NCBI GenBank assembly: GCA_964495555.1
Contig: CAZBWA010000056.1
Span: 1-11,600, forward strand
Direction of reading: 5' to 3'
Length of the DNA stretch: 11,600 bases
DNA from: VGCC01 sp964495555
GTDB lineage: Bacteria > Actinomycetota > Actinomycetes > S36-B12
Shown here: positions 6,093 through 11,600 of the stretch, one piece after another
How the letters are laid out: the number at the start of each line of letters is the position of its first letter
How positions within the stretch are numbered: position 1 is the stretch's first letter
Position numbers and translations under genes: made by a program
The notes under the pieces: model-generated
Databases searched by the model: none
What the model was told of the DNA's origin: nothing
The model's input: only the letters and a program-made list of their open reading frames with translations

Positions 6093-6419
6093 TCAATCTG
6101 TGATGATGCGAAGGGTCAGCGTCACGCGCGAGCCTTCGGCGAGACCCAGCTCTCGGCGCACCTGCTTCTTGAGCGGCACTATGTAGGTCCCGTTCTTCGA
6201 ATCCGGAAAAATCGATGTCCGCCAGGTTGTGCGCTTCGAGGTGACGTCCACGCGCACGCTCCCGAAACCCCGCAATCGGCCTTCCATCAGATCGAGGATC
6301 TCATCGGCGATGTCCTCGGGCAGGCTCACGAAGTGCCAGGCTGAGTCTCCCTGCCATAACCAGACGGTCGAGGAGAAGCGGAACGTGTCGCCCACGCCGC
6401 CAGTGTTCCAGTTCCGCAT
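6093..6419 (-). CDS. DUF1905 domain protein
   Basis: 108 residues that match DUF1905 along nearly the whole length: FSSTVWLWQGDSAWHFVSLP, EDIADEI, GRLRGFGSVRVDV, TTWRTSIFPDSKNGTYIVPL, then KKQVRRELGLAEGSRVTLTLRI. The fold is a small beta-barrel-like domain found alone or with YdeI/OmdA-type helices, which are absent here. The biochemical role is unknown. No signal peptide or membrane segment is seen, so it is probably cytosolic. The start is ATG at 6419; no good Shine-Dalgarno is visible, and a GTG eight codons in could also serve. It is divergent from the FGGY kinase gene across 63 bases, and its 3' end almost touches the tRNA-Lys gene on the opposite strand. It looks like a stand-alone gene rather than part of either neighbouring operon. 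Confidence 0.85.
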   Translation of the reverse strand: MRNWNTGGVGDTFRFSSTVWLWQGDSAWHFVSLPEDIADEILDLMEGRLRGFGSVRVDVTSKRTTWRTSIFPDSKNGTYIVPLKKQVRRELGLAEGSRVTLTLRIITD

Positions 6420-6447
6420 GCCCGGCTCGAGCCTGCGGCTCTAGCAT

Positions 6448-6481
6448 CACGACGTGGTCACGACTATGCCTGGCGGTCACG
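6448..6481. promoter_or_regulatory. Short direct repeats in the divergent DUF1905/kinase intergenic region
   Basis: CACGAC occurs at 6448-6453 and 6459-6464, 11 bases apart, about one helical turn. GGTCACG occurs at 6456-6462 and 6475-6481, the second ending just before the kinase GTG. They bracket TATGCC (6465-6470), a possible degenerate -10. Upstream, GAGCC/GGCTC (6429-6433 with 6437-6441) forms a small hairpin. This arrangement could be an operator controlling the polyol operon, but no regulator gene is next to it and the repeats are short. Confidence 0.3.
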
Positions 6482-6482
6482 C

Positions 6483-7892
6483 GTGAGAGTCCTGGCCATC
6501 GATCAGGGCACCTCGGGCACGAAGGCGATCGTCGTCGACTCGGAGGGCCGCATCGAGGCTCTCGCCGAGGTGCCGATCCGTCCCAGCTACGGATCCGGAT
6601 CGAGCGTCGAGCAGGATCCGGCCGCACTGCTCGCATCCGTTTTCGAGGCGGGTCGTTCCGCCGTCGCGAGTGCGGGCGGTGCGATCGATGCGGTCACGCT
6701 GGCGAATCAGGGAGAGTCCGTGGTGGCCTGGGACCCGGAATCGGGGGACCCGCTCACGCCCGTGATCGTGTGGCAGGACGGGCGATCTCAGGAGATCTGC
6801 GACGAGATGCGAGAGGAGGCGGACTTCCTCGCCGCACGCACCGGGCTCGTCCTCGACCCGTACTTCACCGCGCCCAAGATGACGTGGCTGCGGCGTCATC
6901 TGACGCGCAAGGGTGTCGTGACGACCACGGACACGTGGATCGTGCACGCACTCACCGGTGAATTCGTCACCGACGTGACAACAGCGAGCCGGTCACTCCT
7001 CCTTGATATTGATAAGGGCGAGTGGGACGCGGACGTGGTGGAGCGTTTCGGGCTGGCATCGGAGGCGCTGCCGCGCATCGTGCGATGCGATGAGATCGTC
7101 GGTGGGACATCTGCCTTCGGAGCCGAGGTGCCGGTGACCGGCTTAATCGTGGATCAGCAGGGCGCACTCCTCGCCGAGTCGTGTCTCCGCCCCGGTCAGG
7201 CGAAGTGCACCTACGGCACCGGTGCATTCATCCTCGCAAACATCGGGGCGACGGCCCTGCGCTCGCGCGATGGGCTGACCACGTCGGTTGCGTGGGCGAC
7301 CCGCGATGGGGTGGCCTACTGCGTGGACGGGCAGGTGTTCACCGTCGCCTCCGCCCTGCGGTGGATGACCGATGCGGGGCTGCTCGAGGGTGACGTGGAC
7401 ACCGCGGTCGCCGAGGACTCCGATGGTGTGCTGTGTATCCCTGCCCTGGCTGGGCTGGGCGCGCCCTGGTGGCGCTCGGACGCCCACGCGTCGTTCACGG
7501 GTCTATCCCTCTCCACCACGCGCGGCCATCTGGTGCGCGCGGTGCTGGAGGGCGTGGCCGCGCAGGTACGCGAGTTGGTCACGGTGATGGCCGGGGAGGG
7601 TGGGGTCACGAGTTTGCGCGTGGACGGCGGTCTGACCCAGTCCGCCGCGTTCATGCAGATCCAGGCCGACGTGCTGCAGCGCCCCGTCGAGGTGTACCCG
7701 TCGCCGCACGCGACCGCACTGGGCACCGCCGCCCTGGGGCGGATGGCGCTGAGTCCTGGCATGCTCGTCGAGAACGCGGTGTGGGAGTGGAAACCTGCGC
7801 GCGTATTCGAACCGCAGTGGTCACGGGAAAGGGCCGAGGAGCACATGGAACGTTGGCGCCGGACTCTCACCTCGAGCCTCGGGAATCGCTGA
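6483..7892 (+). CDS. FGGY-family polyol kinase, glycerol-kinase-like
   Basis: 469 residues, slightly shorter than E. coli GlpK, with both FGGY lobes. It phosphorylates a polyol with ATP in the cytoplasm. Motifs: DQGTSGTK phosphate loop (7-14), ANQGESVVAW (75-83), VIVWQDGR (Trp97), LDPYFTAPK (Tyr127), VDQQGALL (Asp224, catalytic base position), CTYGTGAF (Phe249), GLGAPWW and VDGG (380-383). Compared with GlpK, the glycerol-contacting Glu, Trp, Tyr, Asp and Phe are kept, but the Arg of NQRE (Arg83 in E. coli) is Gly77. Glycerol is therefore not assured; a longer polyol such as erythritol is possible. The start is GTG at 6483, without a strong ribosome binding site. TGA overlaps the next ATG by one base, so it is tightly coupled to the two flavoprotein genes, which would oxidise the phosphorylated product. 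Confidence 0.92.
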   Translation: MRVLAIDQGTSGTKAIVVDSEGRIEALAEVPIRPSYGSGSSVEQDPAALLASVFEAGRSAVASAGGAIDAVTLANQGESVVAWDPESGDPLTPVIVWQDGRSQEICDEMREEADFLAARTGLVLDPYFTAPKMTWLRRHLTRKGVVTTTDTWIVHALTGEFVTDVTTASRSLLLDIDKGEWDADVVERFGLASEALPRIVRCDEIVGGTSAFGAEVPVTGLIVDQQGALLAESCLRPGQAKCTYGTGAFILANIGATALRSRDGLTTSVAWATRDGVAYCVDGQVFTVASALRWMTDAGLLEGDVDTAVAEDSDGVLCIPALAGLGAPWWRSDAHASFTGLSLSTTRGHLVRAVLEGVAAQVRELVTVMAGEGGVTSLRVDGGLTQSAAFMQIQADVLQRPVEVYPSPHATALGTAALGRMALSPGMLVENAVWEWKPARVFEPQWSRERAEEHMERWRRTLTSSLGNR

Positions 7893-9268
7893 TGCGCACC
7901 TTCGACGTCGTCATCATCGGCGGTGGCGTGGTGGGCACCGCGGTTGCCCGTCACCTCGGTGGGTTCGACCTCTCCGTGGCACTGATCGAGGCCCGGGGGG
8001 ACGTGGGTGATGCCACGAGCAAGGCCAACACCGCCATCCTGCACACCGGGTTCGACGCCGTCCCAGGGTCCCTCGAGTCAACGCTCGTCGCGCGTGGATT
8101 CTCCCTGCTGAAGGAGTACGCGAGAGTGGTCGGGATCCCGGTCGAGGAGATCGGGGCGATCCTCGTGGCCTGGACTCCGGAGGAACTCGCGGAGTTGCCG
8201 ACGTTGCTCGCGAAGGCCGAGAAGAACGGGTACCACGCCTGTCGCATCATCGATGTGGACGAGGTCTACGCCGCATTGCCGAACCTCGGTCCTGGCGCAC
8301 TCGGTGGACTCGTCGTGCCCGACGAGGGGATCATCTGCCCGTGGACCACGCCCTTGGCGTACGCCACCGAGGCGCACCTGCGTGGCGTCGAGTTCCTCCT
8401 CGATTGCGCCGTACAGGGGGTCGATATCGGTGCCGACTCGACGACTTTGCACACCACCCACGGACCCGTCGGAGCGCGGTGGGTCGTCAACGCGGCCGGT
8501 CTGGGTGCGGATGTGGTGGATGGGTTCTTCGGCTACTCGCGTTTCACCGTGGTGCCGCGCCGCGGGGAGTTGATCGTCTACGACAAGTTCGCCCGCGGGT
8601 TGGTAGATCACATCGTGCTGCCCGTGCCGACAGCAAAGGGCAAGGGTGTGTTGGTCAGCCCCACCATCTACGGCAACGTGATGCTCGGGCCCACCTCGGA
8701 GAACCTGATCGATCGCGCGGATACCTCGACGACAGAGGAGGGTTTCGAGTTCCTGCTCACCAAGGGCAGTGTGATCATGCCGCGCCTTCTGGACGAGGAA
8801 GTAACCGCGAGTTACGCGGGATTACGCGCATCCACGGAACAGAGCGATTACGTCGTCGAGATCGACGCGCCACAGCGCTACCTCCTGCTCGGCGGAATCC
8901 GATCCACCGGGTTGACCGCATCGATGGCCCTGGCCGAGCACGCAGCCGGGATGCTGACGGACGCGGGACTGGGGTTACGCACGCGCACTCAACTCCCGGA
9001 CCCGCCGCGGATGCCAGCCATCGGCGAGGCGACGGAACGCCCGTACCAGCGAGCCGACCTGATCGAACGCGATGCCGAGTACGGCCGGATCGTGTGCTTC
9101 TGTGAACGCGTGACGCGTGGGGAGATCCGCGATGCCCTCGCTTCCTGGCTGCCGCCGCGTGACGTCGATGGTCTGCGGCGCCGGACCCGCGCCCTGATGG
9201 GCCGCTGCCAGGGCTTCTACTGCGGTGCCGAGGTGGAGTCGATGCTTGCCGAGCGGACGCCATCGTGA
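7892..9268 (+). CDS. FAD-dependent GlpA/LhgO-like dehydrogenase with C-terminal BFD-like [2Fe-2S] domain
   Basis: 458 residues starting at ATG 7892, which overlaps the kinase stop; the same frame is open further upstream but that part lies inside the kinase gene. The N-terminus VVIIGGGVVGTAVARHL (G10xG12xxG15) is an FAD-binding Rossmann fold, followed by the DAO-family segments SKANTAILHTGFDA, VPDEGIICPWTTP, VVNAAGLGAD, VVPRRGEL and LLGGIRSTGLTAS. Residues 400-450 hold a BFD-like cluster site, CFC (402, 404) and CQGFYC (439, 444). This is the architecture of GlpA, the catalytic subunit of anaerobic glycerol-3-phosphate dehydrogenase, and of LhgO-like 2-hydroxyacid oxidases. In context the likely reaction is oxidation of a polyol phosphate to a keto-phosphate, with electrons passing through the iron-sulfur cluster to the partner flavoprotein or a quinone. 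No membrane segment is seen. The stop overlaps the next GTG by four bases. Confidence 0.9.
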   Translation: MRTFDVVIIGGGVVGTAVARHLGGFDLSVALIEARGDVGDATSKANTAILHTGFDAVPGSLESTLVARGFSLLKEYARVVGIPVEEIGAILVAWTPEELAELPTLLAKAEKNGYHACRIIDVDEVYAALPNLGPGALGGLVVPDEGIICPWTTPLAYATEAHLRGVEFLLDCAVQGVDIGADSTTLHTTHGPVGARWVVNAAGLGADVVDGFFGYSRFTVVPRRGELIVYDKFARGLVDHIVLPVPTAKGKGVLVSPTIYGNVMLGPTSENLIDRADTSTTEEGFEFLLTKGSVIMPRLLDEEVTASYAGLRASTEQSDYVVEIDAPQRYLLLGGIRSTGLTASMALAEHAAGMLTDAGLGLRTRTQLPDPPRMPAIGEATERPYQRADLIERDAEYGRIVCFCERVTRGEIRDALASWLPPRDVDGLRRRTRALMGRCQGFYCGAEVESMLAERTPS

Positions 9269-10512
9269 CGTCGACCCGCATGGACGTCGATGTCCTGGTC
9301 ATCGGGGGAGGACCCGCGGGACTGAGCGCTGCGCGCGAGGTGTGCGGACGCCTCGGTGCCTCGGTCACGGTCGTCGACCGTGAGTCGAGCGCCGGTGGCA
9401 TCCCCCGCCACAGCGACCACCCGGGCTACGGCATTCGTGACCTGCGTCGACTCATGTCGGGTCCCGCGTATGCGCGCGAGCTCACCGACCGCGCTGCCGC
9501 CGCGGGCGCACGCATCCTCACCTCGACGACGGTCACGGGATGGTCCGGTGAGAGGACAGTGTGGGTCTCCAGCCCCGAGGGTCGATTCCCGATCACCGCG
9601 TCGTCGATCCTGCTCGCCACCGGAGCCCGCGAACGACCGCGCACCGCACGCATGGTTCCCGGTGATCGCCCCGCAGGGGTGTTCACCACGGGGCAACTGC
9701 AGAACACGGTCCACCTGCATCATCGGTGGGTGGGTAGCCGTGCGGTGATCGTCGGGTCCGAGCTCGTGAGCTGGTCCGCCGCCGTGACGCTGCGCGAGGC
9801 CGGGTGTCGGACTGTCCTCATGACTTCCGAGCAGCCGCGACTCGAGGCCTACGCCGCGTTCACCGTGCCCGGCAGTGTTGCGCTGCGCTTCCCCACCGCC
9901 CGGCGCACACGTGTCACGCGCGTGATGGGCAAGGACCGGGTCACCGGCGTAGAGATCGAGAACCTCGACACCGGCCAACGGCGTGTGATCGCCTGCGACA
10001 CAGTCGTCTTCACCGGTGACTGGATCGCTGATGGTGAGCTGGCGCGCATGGCCGGTGTGGTGATGGACGGTGTCACGGGTGGACCGGTGGTGGACACGGC
10101 ACTGCGGACGTCGGCACCCGGCGTGTTCGCAGCGGGCAATCTGGTCCATCCGGTCGACACCGCAGATGTCGCGGCACTGGGCGGTGTGCATGCGGCACGT
10201 CAGATCGAGCGTTACCTCGGTTCAGGGGACGAAGGCCTCTCGGGAGTGCGGATCCTTGCCGATCCGCCGTTGCGCTGGATATCCCCGGGCATCCTGCGCG
10301 CCGGTGATCCACCGCCGGCGCGTGGGCGCTATCTGGCGTGGGTGGACGACTTCGTCACCGCCCCTCGGGTGGTGATCCGTCAGTCGGGCACCGTGGTCGC
10401 CGAGCGCCGACTTCCCTGGCCGGCGGCGCCCGGTCGGGTGTTCCGGATACCGAGCGCGATGTTCGTTGGCGTGGATACGTGTGCGGGAGACGTGAGCGTC
10501 GGAATCGCCTGA
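9265..10512 (+). CDS. NAD(P)/FAD-dependent oxidoreductase, HcnB/sarcosine-oxidase-alpha-like partner flavoprotein
   Basis: 415 residues; GTG at 9265 (GTGA overlap) or ATG at 9280 could start it. The N-terminal FAD site is LVIGGGPAGLSAAREV (G14xG16xxG19), followed by SSAGGIPRHSDHPGYGIRDL, which is diagnostic of this group. A second dinucleotide fold follows (AVIVGSELVSWSAAVTL, with Ser-Glu in place of the usual second Gly). The FAD C-terminal motif is TGDWIADGELARMAG, then APGVFAAGNLVHPVDTADVAALGG. There is no CxxC, so it is not a disulfide reductase. About 90 residues at the end form an extra domain without cysteines (ADPPLRWISPG to VGIA); it is not the Cys-rich DUF1667 partner found in some bacterial glycerol-phosphate operons. 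It probably acts in complex with the GlpA-like protein, passing electrons to NAD(P) or another acceptor. That is inferred from gene coupling. Confidence 0.88.
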   Translation: MTSTRMDVDVLVIGGGPAGLSAAREVCGRLGASVTVVDRESSAGGIPRHSDHPGYGIRDLRRLMSGPAYARELTDRAAAAGARILTSTTVTGWSGERTVWVSSPEGRFPITASSILLATGARERPRTARMVPGDRPAGVFTTGQLQNTVHLHHRWVGSRAVIVGSELVSWSAAVTLREAGCRTVLMTSEQPRLEAYAAFTVPGSVALRFPTARRTRVTRVMGKDRVTGVEIENLDTGQRRVIACDTVVFTGDWIADGELARMAGVVMDGVTGGPVVDTALRTSAPGVFAAGNLVHPVDTADVAALGGVHAARQIERYLGSGDEGLSGVRILADPPLRWISPGILRAGDPPPARGRYLAWVDDFVTAPRVVIRQSGTVVAERRLPWPAAPGRVFRIPSAMFVGVDTCAGDVSVGIA

Positions 10513-10616
10513 CTGGTCATTGTCGGCCTGGGGCGGAACTGGACCATGCATGACATCGGGCGAGTGGGAACAGTGGTGGTCGACGTACTTCCCGTTCCTC
10601 TCCGAAAGCAGGCTGC

Positions 10617-11306
10617 ATGTCCCCGAAGAAGCTCCTCGTTACCTGCGTCGCACTGATCGCGGGCCTGGGCCTGGTGGCCCCGGCCGCACAGGCGGCCCCC
10701 AACAGCAATAAAGCCAATGTGTCGATCCTCCACGCCATCCCGGCGGGGAAGGGTGCCGATGTGGTCGACGTCTACGCCGACAACGTCCGACTGTTGAATA
10801 ACCTCACACCGGGTCAGTTGCGCACGGTCAAGGTGCGCCCCGGCAGCTATGACATCGGTGTTTACGCCGACGGCTCCACCCCCGAGTCCGGGGAGCCGCT
10901 CCTCTCGATCGACAACGCTCGTTTCCTGGCGGGGACCTGCACCACGATCACCGCGAACCTCGATGCATCCGGTGCCCCCGCGACGAACAAATTCGCCGAT
11001 TGCGCGGCGCGCAACCCAGTGGGCGTGGGTCGCCTCACGGTGCGCCACATCGCAGCCGCACCCGCCGTGGACTTCCGGGCGAACGGCGAGGTCCTCTTCG
11101 GGAACCTGACCAACGGCGCCTCAGCCACGAAGCAGGTTCCGGCGGCCGACTACGCCATCACCGTCACGTTGGCCAGCAACGACGGTGTCGTCCTCGGACC
11201 TGCCACGGTGAACGCGGTGCGGCCCTTCAACACCATCGTCTACGCCTGGGGATCGGCGACTGACGGGACATTGGCCCTCGCCTTCCAGCGGGTCAACGCG
11301 AAATAG
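10617..11306 (+). CDS. Secreted protein with two DUF4397 domains
   Basis: 229 residues. The N-terminus (SPKK, a hydrophobic core, then APAAQA followed by A27) is a clear Sec signal peptide, with no lipobox after it and no LPXTG or membrane anchor at the C-terminus, so the protein is released or loosely held. Two DUF4397 repeats follow: about 33-130 (VSILHAIPAG, DVVDVYAD, LRTVKVRPGSYDIGVYADG, ending in two Cys that may pair) and about 137-225 (GRLTVRHIAAAPAVDFRANG to ADYAITVTLAS). These domains have a beta-sandwich look and are common in extracytoplasmic actinobacterial proteins of unknown role. ATG at 10617 has only a weak AGCAGG upstream. The 104-base gap before it holds no RNA gene or clear promoter that I can see. 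A strong hairpin terminator follows within three bases of the stop. Confidence 0.88.
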   Translation: MSPKKLLVTCVALIAGLGLVAPAAQAAPNSNKANVSILHAIPAGKGADVVDVYADNVRLLNNLTPGQLRTVKVRPGSYDIGVYADGSTPESGEPLLSIDNARFLAGTCTTITANLDASGAPATNKFADCAARNPVGVGRLTVRHIAAAPAVDFRANGEVLFGNLTNGASATKQVPAADYAITVTLASNDGVVLGPATVNAVRPFNTIVYAWGSATDGTLALAFQRVNAK

Positions 11307-11308
11307 GA

Positions 11309-11344
11309 GTGGGGGAACGCCGACCGAGGGTCGGCGTCCCTCAC
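11309..11344. terminator. Long bidirectional hairpin terminator between convergent genes
   Basis: GTGGGGG (11309-11315) pairs with CCCTCAC (11338-11344, one G-T pair) and ACGCCGACC (11317-11325) pairs perfectly with GGTCGGCGT (11329-11337). This gives 16 pairs with one bulged A and a three-base GAG loop. It starts two bases after the DUF4397 stop. The distal arm overlaps the stop codon of the minus-strand channel gene (11341-11343). There is no long T tract, which is usual for actinobacterial terminators. It would work on both strands. Confidence 0.85.
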
Positions 11345-11600
11345 TTCGCGTCGAGCTTGGCCTGGAGGGAAGCGACCATCGTCTTGAGCTCGGCGAGCTC
11401 GTTGAGTACTTCCGTTGCGGGGTCGGGTGGCGCGGACTTGCCACGCGCCAGACTGGCGGCCACGGTGGCTGTGACGGTACTGAGCACGCCGATGCCGACG
11501 AACATGATCAATATGGCCAGCAGCCGACCGATCGAGGTGACAGGAACGAAGTCGCCGTAACCGACGGTGGTGATCGTCTCGAAGCCCCACCAGATCGCAT
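11341..11600 (-). CDS. Two-TM potassium channel (Ion_trans_2 family), C-terminal part, 5' end outside window
   Basis: The minus-strand frame is open to the window edge and encodes about 85 residues with no start, so this is a 3' fragment. It contains a pore helix and selectivity filter (AIWWGFETITTVGYGDFVP, with TVGYGD as the K+ filter). An inner transmembrane helix follows (GRLLAILIMFVGIGVLSTV), then a short cytoplasmic tail whose last 25 residues have Leu/Val spacing suggestive of a coiled coil (VLNELAELKTMVASLQAKL). There is no RCK or TrkA-N domain after the pore, so gating by nucleotide or Ca2+ through such a domain is unlikely. The tail may help tetramer assembly. Its stop codon lies inside the shared terminator hairpin. 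Any further N-terminal helices, such as a voltage sensor, would lie outside the window. Confidence 0.93.
   Translation of the reverse strand, partial: AIWWGFETITTVGYGDFVPVTSIGRLLAILIMFVGIGVLSTVTATVAASLARGKSAPPDPATEVLNELAELKTMVASLQAKLDAK

Noticed and set aside
5554..6096. Minus-strand open frame across the tRNA, beginning with a GRRGLEPRTYGLKV-type peptide
   Set aside because: This peptide is the antisense translation of a tRNA gene, a well-known false annotation; the rest is antisense to the P450 coding sequence.
7433..7891. Upstream extension of the GlpA-like frame to 7433
   Set aside because: This part lies wholly inside the kinase gene; the FAD-binding Rossmann motif begins right after the ATG at 7892, which overlaps the kinase stop.
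9265..10512. Thioredoxin-reductase-type disulfide oxidoreductase
   Set aside because: The protein has no CxxC redox motif between its two nucleotide-binding folds; its GGIPRH and HPVDTAD motifs fit the HcnB/sarcosine-oxidase-alpha-like group.
10513..10616. Gap before the DUF4397 gene as a promoter or small-RNA site
   Set aside because: An ATGCAT palindrome and TTGTCG are present, but no -10 box at a fitting distance and no stable fold could be found.
1..11600. Mobile element, CRISPR array, prophage or defence island
   Set aside because: No transposase, integrase, terminal repeats, regularly spaced repeats, phage genes or known defence proteins were seen; composition looks uniform throughout.

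Overview
The window is strongly G+C-rich and tightly packed, with frequent GTG starts, 1- or 4-base start/stop overlaps, and two start codons preceded at 6-7 bases by a TANNNT -10 hexamer (leaderless style). Together with the protein families present, this points to a chromosomal segment of an actinobacterium (Actinomycetota). The order cannot be fixed from the sequence alone. No insertion sequence, phage gene, CRISPR array or integrase was seen.

Left part (1-3512, all + strand): the C-terminal part of an FGGY sugar kinase (xylulokinase-like), then an RpiB-family sugar-phosphate isomerase with the Cys-type active site, a small lipoprotein with an Ig-like domain, an ATP-grasp ligase of unknown substrate, a secreted M23 metallopeptidase with its own probable leaderless promoter, and a FucU-type sugar mutarotase. 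The kinase, isomerase and mutarotase suggest carbohydrate catabolism. The lipoprotein, ligase and peptidase between them are cell-envelope or unknown functions.

Middle (3513-6089): two cytochrome P450 genes transcribed divergently from a 44-base gap. The minus-strand one resembles CYP255/GcoA aromatic O-demethylases and has Gln-Glu-Pro where most P450s have the acid-alcohol pair. The plus-strand one has an ordinary acid-Thr motif. No ferredoxin or reductase is encoded in the window. A tRNA-Lys(TTT) gene follows.

Right part (6093-11600): a DUF1905 protein on the minus strand, then a tightly coupled three-gene operon of a glycerol-kinase-like FGGY kinase, a GlpA/LhgO-like FAD dehydrogenase with a C-terminal [2Fe-2S] BFD domain, and a second flavoprotein of the NAD(P)/FAD oxidoreductase type. 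The likely chemistry is phosphorylation of a polyol followed by oxidation of the polyol phosphate. The kinase has lost the Arg that glycerol kinase uses to bind glycerol, so the substrate may not be glycerol. A secreted double-DUF4397 protein follows. A long hairpin terminator lies between it and a convergent two-TM potassium channel, of which only the C-terminal end is present. That hairpin overlaps the channel's stop codon.

The most interesting parts are the polyol kinase/dehydrogenase operon with its altered substrate site, the GcoA-like P450 with the unusual I-helix, and the co-location of sugar kinases, a Cys-type isomerase and FucU. All functional links between the three regions are inference.
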